Under the pieces are notes generated by a model, which was not told the origin of the DNA, did no database searches, and was given only the letters and a program-made list of their open reading frames with translations. From positions 62,655 to 126,654 of the forward strand of contig NZ_AZFN01000001.1 of assembly GCF_001434365.1 (NCBI RefSeq): 64,000 nt of DNA. The letters are read 5' to 3'. The position numbers and the translations under genes were made by a program. Source of the stretch: Limosilactobacillus gastricus DSM 16045. GTDB lineage: Bacteria > Bacillota > Bacilli > Lactobacillales > Lactobacillaceae. Of this stretch, positions 16,792 through 26,117 are shown one piece after another. Within the stretch, counting starts at the first letter, position 1; each line of letters begins with the position of its first letter.

Positions 16792-17238
16792 ATGAAGAAT
16801 GATGATTATCGAGAAATCGCCCAAGCTTTGACGCGAGTTAATACCGCGATTACTTGGATCGAGGAGCAGGAATTAAGGAAAAGTCGGTTTAATGATTTGA
16901 CCTTAAAAGAGTTACATGCAATTGATGCAATTACGATGTATGATCAGCCAACAGCCTCGGTCCTCGCAGAACGATTGCATGTTGCGCCGGGGACGGCTAC
17001 GGCAACAATTGATCGCTTATGTCGGAAAGGTTATGCACAGCGTTTGCCTGACCAGCATGATCGGCGGGTAATTCGGATCACTTTAACGAAGAAGGGTCGG
17101 TTAATATATCGAACGCAACGGGCCTTTCATGATCGTTTGGCCAATAGTTTCTTAAAGGATGTTGACGACGATCAATTAGGGGTGATCAAGAAGAGTTTGG
17201 CGAACTTAGAAGATTTTTTAAATGTAAACCTAAGATAG
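16792..17238 (+). CDS. fabT: Fatty acid biosynthesis repressor FabT (MarR family)
   Basis: A 148-residue winged-helix MarR regulator (TASVLAERLHVAPGTATATIDRL recognition region, shortened here to LAERLHVAPGTATATIDRL, and the DRRVIRITLT wing). In streptococci and lactobacilli FabT represses the fab operon with long-chain acyl-ACP as corepressor. It is the second gene of the operon and the two palindromes at 16241-16272 are its expected targets, so it is autoregulated. Confidence 0.92.
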   Translation: MKNDDYREIAQALTRVNTAITWIEEQELRKSRFNDLTLKELHAIDAITMYDQPTASVLAERLHVAPGTATATIDRLCRKGYAQRLPDQHDRRVIRITLTKKGRLIYRTQRAFHDRLANSFLKDVDDDQLGVIKKSLANLEDFLNVNLR

Positions 17239-17256
17239 TAAGAGGAACCCATCTTC

Positions 17257-18231
17257 GTGGAAGCAATCAAAATTATTGAGACGGCTCGATATGCTCCGTC
17301 CAAAATAGTTACTAATGACGACTTATCACAGATTATGGACACTTCTGATGAATGGATTACGGAGCGGACAGGAATTCGCCAGCGCCACATTAGTGAGGGT
17401 GAGAACACTTCAGATCTAGCGATAAAAGTTGGACAAAGCCTGCTCGCCAAGAGTGGATACCAGCTTGATCAAGTTGATTTGATTATTGTTGCCACCATGT
17501 CTCCAGACGCGTATACGCCTGCTACAGCGGCCATCGTACAAGGAGAATTGGGTGCCAGCCATGCCGTTGCCTTTGATATATCAGCGGCTTGTTCAGGTTT
17601 TATGTACGCCATGATGGTAGCTAAGCAACTTTTACAAATGCCGACCGTTAATCGGGCGATGGTCATTGGTGCTGAAGTCTTGTCTAAGATTATTGATTGG
17701 CAAGATCGGACGACGGCTGTTTTGTTTGGTGATGGCGCAGGTGGCGTGCTTTTAGAAAAAGATGCGTCCGCTACATCTATATTATTAGGTCAGAATTGGC
17801 AAACCTTTGGCGATCAACATGATGCCTTATCGGCTGGTTATACCAAGGTTGCCAACCAATTCCCAGGGCCAGTCACTGATTTAAAGCCCTTTTATATGGA
17901 TGGGCACGGCGTCTATCGCTTTGCGACTCATCAAGTGCCCAAATCAATAATTACGGCCGCTAACCAAGCGTCAATTGATGTTGATGCAATTGACCACTTT
18001 ATCTTACATCAAGCTAATGCTAGAATTATAAGGTCGGTTGCTAAACGTCTCCACGTGTCACAAGAGAAATTTCCTATCAATATTAATGAATATGGAAATA
18101 CTTCAGCGGCCAGTGAACCAATCCTTTTATCTGAATGTGTTGATCAGGGGATTGTAAAACGCGGGGATATTATTGCCCTGAGTGGTTTCGGGGGTGGCTT
18201 AACCGTTGGAACCATGATTATTAAGTATTAA
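17257..18231 (+). CDS. fabH: 3-oxoacyl-ACP synthase III FabH
   Basis: Initiates chain growth by condensing acetyl-CoA (or a branched primer) with malonyl-ACP. The 324-residue protein has the catalytic cysteine C112 in ISAACSGFMYA, a His in HFILHQANARI, and Asn in INEYGNTSAAS. The start is GTG at 17257 after an AGAGGA site, 18 bases after fabT. Confidence 0.96.
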   Translation: MEAIKIIETARYAPSKIVTNDDLSQIMDTSDEWITERTGIRQRHISEGENTSDLAIKVGQSLLAKSGYQLDQVDLIIVATMSPDAYTPATAAIVQGELGASHAVAFDISAACSGFMYAMMVAKQLLQMPTVNRAMVIGAEVLSKIIDWQDRTTAVLFGDGAGGVLLEKDASATSILLGQNWQTFGDQHDALSAGYTKVANQFPGPVTDLKPFYMDGHGVYRFATHQVPKSIITAANQASIDVDAIDHFILHQANARIIRSVAKRLHVSQEKFPININEYGNTSAASEPILLSECVDQGIVKRGDIIALSGFGGGLTVGTMIIKY

Positions 18232-18255
18232 AATATAAAAAGTGAGGATATTAAA

Positions 18256-18501
18256 ATGACTAAAGAAGAAATTTTTGCCAGTGTTAAGGAAGTTGTTGTT
18301 GAAGAATTAGATCTTGATGAAGACCAAGTTACTTTAGACGCAAAGATCAAAGAAGACCTAGATGCTGATAGTCTAGATGTTTTTGAAATCATGAACAAAT
18401 TGGAAGACAAGTTTGATATTCAACTTGATGTTGATGAAAACGTACAAACGATTGGTGACGTTGTTGACTTCGTTAAGAAGCAAATGGATGAACAGGCTTA
18501 A
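18256..18501 (+). CDS. acpP: Acyl carrier protein
   Basis: An acidic 81-residue helical protein with the phosphopantetheine attachment serine S39 in DADSLDVFEI. It carries the growing acyl chain as a thioester. It sits between fabH and fabD with a GTGAGGA site; codon use is strongly biased, as expected for an abundant protein. Confidence 0.97.
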   Translation: MTKEEIFASVKEVVVEELDLDEDQVTLDAKIKEDLDADSLDVFEIMNKLEDKFDIQLDVDENVQTIGDVVDFVKKQMDEQA

Positions 18502-18505
18502 TTAA

Positions 18506-19456
18506 ATGCGTTTAGGGATTCTGTTTAGTGGCCAGGGCTCACAGAAGCCGGGAATGGGGATTGACCTTTTGGCCGATCCTCTTTTTCTAAAAACTGTAAA
18601 AACGGCTAGTGAAGCTAGTGGCCTTGATATTGAAACGATTCTTCGTGGTGAAAATGGTGAGTTGGACCAAACGATTAACGTACAACCAGCACTCGTCACC
18701 TTTAGCTACGGAATCTATCGAATGTTGCAACGGGATGTACCCGAATTGCCTATTGCGGCCATGGCCGGTCTATCTTTAGGTGAATATGCCGCCTTGATCG
18801 CGAGTCAGGCAATTGACCTGACAGCTGGCATTAGCTTATTAGCTGATCGGGCGAAGTACATGCAGGCTGATGCTGATGCAGTCACCAGTACAATGGCAGC
18901 GATTGTAAAGCCTAATTTACCAGAGGTGTTAGCGATTTGCGAAGCAAGCCAAAAGAACGGTCAACCGGTATACGTCGCTAACTATAATTCACCATCTCAA
19001 GTGGTTTTAGGTGGGACTCTACCAAATTTACAAGTGGCGGTGGATCAAATTACGGCCAATGGTTACGCCAAAAAAGCAGTAATTTTGAAGGTCAACGGGG
19101 CCTTTCACACGCCGCTCTTTAATGGGGCGCGGGCTAAAATGCATGACCGGTTACAAAGTGTTGATTTTAAGGAACCGGTTGTCCCGATGATTAGTAATAC
19201 GACGGTTCAACCTCTCCATGCTGATGAAATTAAAGCAGTCATGGAGCGTCAATTGGCGGTTCCAACTCATTTTGGTGAAGATCTGCAATATATGATTGAT
19301 CACCAAGGAGTCGATGCTACTTTGGAAATCGGACCAGGTAAGACCTTGTCACAATTTGCCAAGCAAGTTGATCGAGGATTAACTCGTTATCATATTGAAA
19401 CTTTGGCTGATTATCAAGAATTTGTAAAGGAGATCCAAAATGGAACTCAAGGATAA
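18506..19456 (+). CDS. fabD: Malonyl-CoA:ACP transacylase FabD
   Basis: Loads malonyl groups onto ACP. The 316-residue protein has the nucleophile serine S90 in GLSLGEYAAL and the histidine in GAFHTPLF. It starts four bases after acpP and its end overlaps fabG by 17 bases. Confidence 0.96.
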   Translation: MRLGILFSGQGSQKPGMGIDLLADPLFLKTVKTASEASGLDIETILRGENGELDQTINVQPALVTFSYGIYRMLQRDVPELPIAAMAGLSLGEYAALIASQAIDLTAGISLLADRAKYMQADADAVTSTMAAIVKPNLPEVLAICEASQKNGQPVYVANYNSPSQVVLGGTLPNLQVAVDQITANGYAKKAVILKVNGAFHTPLFNGARAKMHDRLQSVDFKEPVVPMISNTTVQPLHADEIKAVMERQLAVPTHFGEDLQYMIDHQGVDATLEIGPGKTLSQFAKQVDRGLTRYHIETLADYQEFVKEIQNGTQG

Positions 19457-20171
19457 AGTAGTCTTAATCACCGGAAGTTCGCGAGGAATTGGTGCTGCTA
19501 CGGCCTTAGCTTTTGCTAAAGCTGGCAGTAAAGTAATTCTGAACGCCCGTCATGAGCTACCGAGTGAATTGACGGATGAACTAACGGCGTTAAATACTGA
19601 ATATACTTTCTTACAAGCGGATGTTGCTGATCCAGATACTATTAAGGATTTTGCTCAAACTGCTTGGGATACCTATGGTCATGTGGACGTATTAGTTAAC
19701 AATGCCGGGATCACTCGCGATAAGTTAATGATTGGGATGAAGTTAGATGACTTTGATCAAGTTATTAACGTCAACTTGCGAGGACCATTTATGTTGACGC
19801 AAGCTATTTTGAAGAAAATGAACAAACAACGTTCAGGGAGTATCGTTAATTTAGCTAGTGTTGTTGGGCTACATGGGAATGCCGGTCAAGCTAACTATGC
19901 TGCTAGTAAAGGTGGCATTATTGGCCTGACGAAGACCGTGGCTCAAGAAGGGGCAATGCGTGGGATCCGTTGTAACGCGATTGCACCGGGAATGATTGAA
20001 AGTGATATGACGGCAGTTTTGTCAGATAAGGTTAAAGAACAACTATTAAACCAGATTCCATTAAAACGGTTGGGTGACCCTGAAGAAGTGGCCCAAGCAG
20101 CATTGTTCTTGGCACAAAATGATTATGTCACGGGACAAGCGATCGTGGTTGATGGTGGAATGACTATTTAG
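19440..20171 (+). CDS. fabG: 3-oxoacyl-ACP reductase FabG
   Basis: NADPH-dependent short-chain dehydrogenase that reduces 3-oxoacyl-ACP. It has the GSSRGIGAA cofactor motif, the NNAG motif and the YAASK catalytic pair after the serine in NLASVVG. Its 243 residues are standard. The start overlaps the end of fabD; the AAGGAG site is inside fabD. Confidence 0.97.
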   Translation: MELKDKVVLITGSSRGIGAATALAFAKAGSKVILNARHELPSELTDELTALNTEYTFLQADVADPDTIKDFAQTAWDTYGHVDVLVNNAGITRDKLMIGMKLDDFDQVINVNLRGPFMLTQAILKKMNKQRSGSIVNLASVVGLHGNAGQANYAASKGGIIGLTKTVAQEGAMRGIRCNAIAPGMIESDMTAVLSDKVKEQLLNQIPLKRLGDPEEVAQAALFLAQNDYVTGQAIVVDGGMTI

Positions 20172-20180
20172 GAGGTCCAA

Positions 20181-21416
20181 ATGACTCGAGTAGTGATTAC
20201 AGGGATGGGAGCGATTGCCGCAAACGGAAATGGCTACCAAACTTTTGTCGAAAATACTTTAGCTGGTAAAGTTGGAATTAAGAAGATTACCAAGTTTGAT
20301 GCAAGTGAAACTGGCATTACGGTTGCTGGTCAGATCGATGATTTTGATCCAGCACAAGTGGTTGGTAAAAAAGAAGCCCGGCGAATGGATTTATATTCTC
20401 AATATGCGATCCAAGTATCTCAAGAAGCGATTGATATGGCCGGGATTAATGAAGAAAACACTAATCCTGAAGACATGGGCGTCATCTTTGGTTCGGGGAT
20501 CGGTGGTTTGACAACCATTGAAGAACAAATTATTAAGATGCATGAAAAAGGCCCACGGCGGGTTTCGCCATTTTTTGTACCAATGGCGATTTCTAATATG
20601 GCTGCTGGTAATATTTCGATTCGCTTTAATGCACAAAATATGGTTAGTTCTGTTGTGACAGCTTGTGCAACGGCTACGAACGCCATTGGTGATGCTTATC
20701 GGCAAGTTAAAGAAGGTCGGGCAGAAGTGATGATTGCTGGTGGTTCTGAAGCAGCAGTTAATGAAATTGGAATTGCTGGTTTTGCGGCTTTAACCGCCCT
20801 TTCAACAAATGAAGATCCAGAACACGCTTCATTACCATTTGATAAAGACCGGAATGGTTTCGTTTTAGGTGAAGGTGGGGCCGCTCTGGTATTAGAAAGT
20901 CTTGAACATGCCCAAGCACGAGGAGCCAAGATTCTTGGCGAAGTGGTTGGTTATGGATCAACCGGTGATGCCTACCATATCACCTCACCAGATCCGTCTG
21001 GAAAAGGTGCCGCTCGGGCCATGCAGCAAGCTATTAAAGAAGCGGGAATCACGCCGGATCAAGTTGATTATATTAATGCACACGGTACAGCGACCCATGC
21101 TAATGATAGTGGTGAATCCAAGTCCATCAACCGGGTATTTGGCGAAGATAATCACGTGCTGGTAAGTAGTACCAAGGGAATGACCGGCCATTTACTTGGT
21201 GGGGCTGGAGCAGTTGAAGCCGTCGCAACAGTAGCTGGTTTATTACAAGGGAAGTTACCAGCCAATGTTGGTTGCTTTGAACAAGATCCGGAATGCCAAG
21301 TTAATTTGGTAACAAAAGCTAATCAAGACCAACCAAAGGCGGAATATGCCTTGAGCAATTCCTTAGGGTTTGGTGGCCATAATGCCGTTTTAGCCTTCCG
21401 GAAGTGGAGTGATTAA
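20181..21416 (+). CDS. fabF: 3-oxoacyl-ACP synthase II FabF
   Basis: Elongating condensing enzyme, 411 residues. The catalytic cysteine lies in VTACATATNAIGDAY and the two histidines in INAHGTATHAND and TKGMTGHLLGGAG. It starts 9 bases after fabG with an AGGAGG site. Besides elongation, FabF in other bacteria controls the temperature response of unsaturated fatty acids. Confidence 0.97.
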   Translation: MTRVVITGMGAIAANGNGYQTFVENTLAGKVGIKKITKFDASETGITVAGQIDDFDPAQVVGKKEARRMDLYSQYAIQVSQEAIDMAGINEENTNPEDMGVIFGSGIGGLTTIEEQIIKMHEKGPRRVSPFFVPMAISNMAAGNISIRFNAQNMVSSVVTACATATNAIGDAYRQVKEGRAEVMIAGGSEAAVNEIGIAGFAALTALSTNEDPEHASLPFDKDRNGFVLGEGGAALVLESLEHAQARGAKILGEVVGYGSTGDAYHITSPDPSGKGAARAMQQAIKEAGITPDQVDYINAHGTATHANDSGESKSINRVFGEDNHVLVSSTKGMTGHLLGGAGAVEAVATVAGLLQGKLPANVGCFEQDPECQVNLVTKANQDQPKAEYALSNSLGFGGHNAVLAFRKWSD

Positions 21417-21417
21417 G

Positions 21418-21867
21418 ATGGAATTTAAAGATATTCAAAAATTAATGACGGCTTTTGAAAAATCGACCACGCGAGAAATGGATTTAACAGATGGTGATTT
21501 TCATCTTTATCTAAGCAAAAATGAACAGTCGGTTCGGTCTGTAGAACCGTCAACAACTAGTTCAGCAGCTCCAGCCCCGTCAACAAAAGGTGCTGAAGAA
21601 ACCCCAGCTGAACCAGTGAAATCAGCTGGTCAATTGATTAAATCGCCTTTAGTTGGAACGGTTTATCTACAACCAAAGCCAGATACTCCAGCTTATGTTG
21701 AAGTTGGTAGTCAAGTTAAAGTTGGCGATGTTGTATGTATTGTGGAAGCCATGAAAATGATGACTGAAATTAAGAGTGAAGTTGCGGGAACCATTAGCGA
21801 AATTAATGTTCAAAATGGCGACTTAGTGGAAGTTGAGCAACCACTCTTTACAGTTACGGAGGGCTAA
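21418..21867 (+). CDS. accB: Acetyl-CoA carboxylase biotin carboxyl carrier protein
   Basis: A 149-residue protein with a flexible Ala/Pro/Ser-rich linker (about residues 45-70) and a C-terminal biotinyl domain with the target lysine K113 in EAMKMM. It carries carboxybiotin between AccC and AccDA. ATG 21418 comes one base after the fabF stop and 9 bases after GGAG; an in-frame GTG at 21409 is less likely. It needs a biotin ligase: birA at 26717 appears frameshifted. Confidence 0.96.
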   Translation: MEFKDIQKLMTAFEKSTTREMDLTDGDFHLYLSKNEQSVRSVEPSTTSSAAPAPSTKGAEETPAEPVKSAGQLIKSPLVGTVYLQPKPDTPAYVEVGSQVKVGDVVCIVEAMKMMTEIKSEVAGTISEINVQNGDLVEVEQPLFTVTEG

Positions 21868-21868
21868 A

Positions 21869-22303
21869 ATGTCAGAACCATTATTAGATTCAACAGCTAT
21901 TCAAAAGATTTTGCCGCACCGTTACCCAATGCTATTAATTGATCGGGTGGAAGAATTAGAACCTGGTCAACGCGCGGTAGCAACGCGGAATGTCACGATT
22001 AATGAAAACGTCTTTAATGGACATTTTCCGCAAAACCCAGTCTTACCAGGAGCTCTAATTGTCGAATCACTAGCTCAAACTGGGGCGGTTGCTTTACTCT
22101 CACAACCGGAATTTAAGGGGAAAACAGCTTACTTTGGTGGAATCAAGTCTGCCCAATTCCGCAAGGTTGTCCGGCCGGGTGATGTGATGAAGTTAGAAGT
22201 AACTTTAGATAAGGTTAAACGCAACATTGGTTCAGGGAAAGGAATTGCCTGGGTTGATGGCAAAAAAGCATGTACGGCTGAACTAACCTTTTTCATTGGA
22301 TAG
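21869..22303 (+). CDS. fabZ: 3-hydroxyacyl-ACP dehydratase FabZ (second copy)
   Basis: A 144-residue hot-dog dehydratase with HFPQNPVLPGALIVESLAQ at the active site. It resembles classical FabZ and probably does the bulk dehydration, while the first copy at 16295 is the candidate bifunctional enzyme. The frame is open from 21833 inside accB, but ATG 21869 follows CGGAGGG and gives the expected MSEPLLD start, one base after accB ends. Confidence 0.94.
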   Translation: MSEPLLDSTAIQKILPHRYPMLLIDRVEELEPGQRAVATRNVTINENVFNGHFPQNPVLPGALIVESLAQTGAVALLSQPEFKGKTAYFGGIKSAQFRKVVRPGDVMKLEVTLDKVKRNIGSGKGIAWVDGKKACTAELTFFIG

Positions 22304-22312
22304 GAGACAAAA

Positions 22313-23695
22313 ATGTTTTCAAAGGTACTAGTAGCTAATCGTGGGGAGATTGCGGTTCGAATTATTCGGTCTTTACGGGAATTAGGTATTAAGTCGGTAG
22401 CGATTTACTCAACTGCTGATCGGGATAGTTTACACGTTCAATTAGCTGATCAAGCTGTTTGTGTCGGCACCCAACGTCCACAGGATTCATATTTAAATAT
22501 GAATAATATTTTGGCAGCTGCGATTGGTACAGGTGCCGAAGCAATTCATCCTGGATTCGGCTTTCTTTCAGAAAACGCTGAATTTGCGGAAATGTGTGAA
22601 GACCTCGGGATCAAGTTCATTGGGCCACGTCCAGAAACCATTGATCAAATGGGTAATAAGGAACATGCTCGGGAACAAATGATCAAGGGGCATGTTCCAG
22701 TAATTCCCGGGAGTGATAGTTATGTCCAGACCGTGGAAGAGGCTAAACAAGTTGCGGGTCAAATCGGTTATCCTGTTTTATTGAAAGCCGCTTCCGGTGG
22801 TGGTGGAAAAGGGATTCGACGGATTGAATCGTCCCAAGAATTAGAGCGCTCCTTTAATGAAGCCCAAAGTGAAGCACGGGTGTCATTTAATGATGACCGG
22901 ATGTATCTAGAAAAAATTATGGAAAACGTGAAACATATTGAGGTTCAAGTTTTTCGTGATGATTTCAATAATGCTGTTTATTTTCCAGAACGAGATTGTT
23001 CGCTACAACGGAATAAGCAGAAGGTAATTGAAGAAAGCCCTTGCCCGCTGATTACTGAGGAACAACGTCAAGAATTAGGTGAAATTGCCCTGCGAGCGAT
23101 TGAAACGATTGACTATCGGAATACGGGAACCTTAGAGTTCTTGATGGATCAAAATCATCATTTTTACTTTATGGAAATGAATACTCGGATCCAGGTTGAA
23201 CATACAGTCACCGAAATGGTAACGGGAATTGATATTGTGAAGGCTCAGGTTACGGTTGCCGCAGGAGAACCATTGCCATTTAGCCAAGCCGATATTCAAT
23301 TGAATGGGCATGCGATCGAATGTCGGATCAATGCTGAAGATCCGCAAAAGAATTTTATGCCATCGACAGGTGAGGTTTCCTATCTTTACTTACCAGTTGG
23401 TAATCTAGGAATGCGGATTGATACGGCCTTGTATCCAGGTTCTGTCGTAACCCCTTTTTATGATTCCATGATTGCTAAGGTCATTGCTTTAGGAAACGAT
23501 CGAACGGAAGCCATTGAAAAGTTAAAGAGATTAATTAATGAAATGGTAATAATGGGAATTACCACTAATCAAAAATTTCACCTTGCAATTCTGAACGATC
23601 CGGAATTTATTGCCGGCACCTTTACAACTAATTATCTTGAACAAGAATTTTTACCACGTTGGAAGGGAGAGGTTCGTAGTGAAACTGTATCGTAA
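22313..23695 (+). CDS. accC: Acetyl-CoA carboxylase, biotin carboxylase subunit
   Basis: ATP-grasp enzyme that carboxylates the biotin on AccB with bicarbonate. The 460-residue protein has KVLVANRGEIAVRIIRS at the N terminus, the glycine-rich loop ASGGGGKGIR, and the catalytic EMNTRIQVEHTVTE segment. It starts 9 bases after fabZ and overlaps accD by 17 bases. Confidence 0.97.
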   Translation: MFSKVLVANRGEIAVRIIRSLRELGIKSVAIYSTADRDSLHVQLADQAVCVGTQRPQDSYLNMNNILAAAIGTGAEAIHPGFGFLSENAEFAEMCEDLGIKFIGPRPETIDQMGNKEHAREQMIKGHVPVIPGSDSYVQTVEEAKQVAGQIGYPVLLKAASGGGGKGIRRIESSQELERSFNEAQSEARVSFNDDRMYLEKIMENVKHIEVQVFRDDFNNAVYFPERDCSLQRNKQKVIEESPCPLITEEQRQELGEIALRAIETIDYRNTGTLEFLMDQNHHFYFMEMNTRIQVEHTVTEMVTGIDIVKAQVTVAAGEPLPFSQADIQLNGHAIECRINAEDPQKNFMPSTGEVSYLYLPVGNLGMRIDTALYPGSVVTPFYDSMIAKVIALGNDRTEAIEKLKRLINEMVIMGITTNQKFHLAILNDPEFIAGTFTTNYLEQEFLPRWKGEVRSETVS

Positions 23696-24518
23696 AAGTA
23701 ACACTTTAAGCGAACACCACATTAAAGCTGACCCAGCTGCTAATCAAAAAGTCCCTGATGGTTTGTGGCAGAAATGTCCGAAATGTCAGACTGCCCTTTT
23801 TATGAAACAATTAGATCAATACGTGACCTGCCCGAAATGTGATTATGGCTTTCGGATTTCGGCTCAGGATCGTTTAAAGTGGCTGGTGGATGATTTTCAA
23901 CCCATGGATACGGATTTACAAACAGCTGATCCTTTGGATTTTCCGGGTTATTTAGATAAAATTCAGCGAGCCCAGCAGCAAACCGGGTTGAATGACTCGG
24001 TTGCGACCGGGCGGGCGGTAATCAATCAAACCAGTTTTAATCTTGGTATTATGGATCCAACCTTCATTATGGGATCTTTGGGTTCGGTAACTGGTGAAAA
24101 GATTACCCGCTTGTTTGAAGATGCAACGCAAGACCGATTGCCAGTAGTACTGTTCACGGCATCGGGAGGAGCACGAATGCAAGAAGGGATCACCTCCTTA
24201 ATGCAAATGGCGAAAGTTTCCAGTGCGATTGCTCGACACAGCGAAGCCGGTTTGTTATATATTGTGGTTTTGACTGATCCGACGACTGGTGGGGTTACCG
24301 CAAGTTTTGCCATGCTAGGGGATATTATTTTAGCTGAACCCCATGCGATGGTTGGCTTTGCCGGCCGCCGGGTGATTGAGCAGACCATGCATGAAAAGAT
24401 TCCAGCCAATTTACAAGAGGCTGAAAATGTTTTGGATCACGGTTTTATTGACCAAATTGTCAAACGTCAGGATGAAAAAGCGACCTTAGAATGGTTGTTG
24501 CAGAATGGAGGTCATTAG
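23679..24518 (+). CDS. accD: Acetyl-CoA carboxylase carboxyltransferase subunit beta
   Basis: Zinc-binding half of the carboxyltransferase. The start is GTG 23679 (MKLYRKSNTL), behind GGGAGAGG; the longer open frame from 23610 lies within accC and was rejected. From that start the protein has 279 residues. A four-cysteine zinc ribbon (CPKCQ...CPKC) is near the N terminus, followed by the crotonase-like carboxyltransferase core with SGGARMQEG. It acts with AccA. Confidence 0.96.
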   Translation: MKLYRKSNTLSEHHIKADPAANQKVPDGLWQKCPKCQTALFMKQLDQYVTCPKCDYGFRISAQDRLKWLVDDFQPMDTDLQTADPLDFPGYLDKIQRAQQQTGLNDSVATGRAVINQTSFNLGIMDPTFIMGSLGSVTGEKITRLFEDATQDRLPVVLFTASGGARMQEGITSLMQMAKVSSAIARHSEAGLLYIVVLTDPTTGGVTASFAMLGDIILAEPHAMVGFAGRRVIEQTMHEKIPANLQEAENVLDHGFIDQIVKRQDEKATLEWLLQNGGH

Positions 24519-24519
24519 C

Positions 24520-25293
24520 ATGAGTCAGTTAACAGCAGCTGAAATTGTCAAAGCCTCCCGCAGTGAATCAAAAATCACTGGTGTGGAAATTATTCAACAA
24601 CTATTTCCGGATTTCATGGAACTTCATGGTGATCGGCGAGGAAGTGATGATCCGGCGATTGTTGGTGGTTTAGCGACCTTTAATGGTCAACCAATTACGG
24701 TCATTACGACGGATCGTGGGAAGAGTATTGCTGAGCGAGTGGCTAAACATTTTGGCAGTCCTGAACCTGGTGGTTATCGCAAAGCCTTACGATTAACCGA
24801 ACAAGCGGGTAAGTTTCATCGTCCCGTAGTGATGCTGGTTAACACTGCCGGGGCCTATCCGGGACGTTCCGCTGAGGAAAATGGTCAAGGCCAAGCAATT
24901 GCGGAAAATCTCTTAGCAATTAGTCAAATTCCAACGCCCATCATCACCATCATTTATGGTGAAGGGGGTAGCGGCGGGGCGCTCGCATTGGCCTGTGGTG
25001 ACCAGGTTTGGATGCTTGCTAATAGTACTTACTCAATTTTATCTCCTGAAGGTTTTGCTTCAATCTTATGGAAAGATAGCAGTCGCGCGGATGAAGCAGC
25101 TGAAGTGATGCAAATGACTCCAGAAGCCCTTTTGAAAAAACAGGTTATTGAAGGTGTCATACCAGAATCAACTGATCATCAAGTTACGACGGCACAGATT
25201 GAAGCCGTTCTCAAGCGGGAATTACCGAAGTTACAAGAGTTAACCCCCGAAGAATTACTTAGTCAACGTCACCAACGTTATCGAAAATTTTAA
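24520..25293 (+). CDS. accA: Acetyl-CoA carboxylase carboxyltransferase subunit alpha
   Basis: The 257-residue partner of AccD; the pair transfers the carboxyl group from biotin to acetyl-CoA to make malonyl-CoA. Motifs PGRSAEENGQGQAIAENL and YGEGGSGGALALA mark the family. ATG 24520 starts one base after the accD stop and follows TGGAGG; an earlier in-frame ATG at 24505 lies inside accD. Confidence 0.96.
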   Translation: MSQLTAAEIVKASRSESKITGVEIIQQLFPDFMELHGDRRGSDDPAIVGGLATFNGQPITVITTDRGKSIAERVAKHFGSPEPGGYRKALRLTEQAGKFHRPVVMLVNTAGAYPGRSAEENGQGQAIAENLLAISQIPTPIITIIYGEGGSGGALALACGDQVWMLANSTYSILSPEGFASILWKDSSRADEAAEVMQMTPEALLKKQVIEGVIPESTDHQVTTAQIEAVLKRELPKLQELTPEELLSQRHQRYRKF

Positions 25294-25305
25294 AAGGAAG
25301 AAGCA

Positions 25306-26064
25306 ATGTCAGGCATTTTAGAAAATAAAAAGATTGTCATTATGGGAGTCGCCAACAAGCGTTCAATCGCTTGGGGTTGTGCCAAAGTGATGGCAGAACA
25401 AGGTGCGGAGCTTATCTATACCTATAATCGTGATCGGACCTTAAAGAGTATTAAAAAGCTAGTTGATGATGACAACCGTTTGATTCAATGTGATGCATCC
25501 GATGAAGCTAGTATTCAAGCAGCTTTTAATACAATTTTAGACCGGTTTGGTAAGGTTGATGGGATCGTCCATTCAATTGCTTTTGCTAACCAAGAAGATT
25601 TGGGTGGTGAAATCATGGATGTAACGGAGGAAGGATATAATTTAGCTCAAGATGTATCCGCATATTCTTTAATTGCGGTCGCGCGAAATGGTCGTAAGAT
25701 CCTAAATGATCCGGCTAGTATTGTGGCGATGAGTTACTTTGGCGCAGAACGGGCAATTCCTAATTATAATGTAATGGGAGTTGCTAAAGCCGCTCTAGAA
25801 GCGAATGTACGGTACTTAGCTCGTGATATGGGTAAGTATGGTGTACGCGTGAATGCGATCTCGGCAGGAGCAATCAAGACTTTAGCGGTTACCGGGGTTC
25901 AAGGACACAAAGACTTATTGCGGATGTCGCAAGAACGAACAGTTGATGGGAAGGATGCCACTCAAGAAGAAGTAGGGGGAACCTGTGCTTTCTTAATGAG
26001 TGATTTATCAACTGGGGTAGTTGGTGACGTGATTTACGTTGATAAGGGTGTCCATTTAATTTAA
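25306..26064 (+). CDS. fabI: Enoyl-ACP reductase FabI
   Basis: NADH-dependent last step of each elongation cycle. The 252-residue SDR-like protein has GVANKRSIAWG at the cofactor site and the widely spaced Tyr-Lys pair (SYFGAERAIPNYNVMGVAKAALE, shortened to NYNVMGVAKAALE) that separates FabI from FabG. No fabK is seen. It ends the operon and is followed by a terminator. Enzymes of this type are the triclosan target. Confidence 0.95.
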   Translation: MSGILENKKIVIMGVANKRSIAWGCAKVMAEQGAELIYTYNRDRTLKSIKKLVDDDNRLIQCDASDEASIQAAFNTILDRFGKVDGIVHSIAFANQEDLGGEIMDVTEEGYNLAQDVSAYSLIAVARNGRKILNDPASIVAMSYFGAERAIPNYNVMGVAKAALEANVRYLARDMGKYGVRVNAISAGAIKTLAVTGVQGHKDLLRMSQERTVDGKDATQEEVGGTCAFLMSDLSTGVVGDVIYVDKGVHLI

Positions 26065-26072
26065 TAACTACT

Positions 26073-26109
26073 AATCTTCCTGAAAGTTACTGATGGAAGA
26101 TTTTATTTT
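26073..26109 (+). terminator. Terminator of the fatty acid synthesis operon
   Basis: AATCTTCC (26073-26080) pairs with GGAAGATT (26095-26102), followed by TTATTTT. Confidence 0.75.
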
Positions 26110-26117
26110 CAAGTTTG

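Noticed and set aside
20391..21191. Several antisense open frames across fabF
   Set aside because: They are shadows of the fabF frame: no ribosome binding sites, no recognisable domains.
23610..23678. Longer accD frame starting inside accC
   Set aside because: The added residues are in the accC region and are not like AccD; GTG 23679 follows GGGAGAGG.
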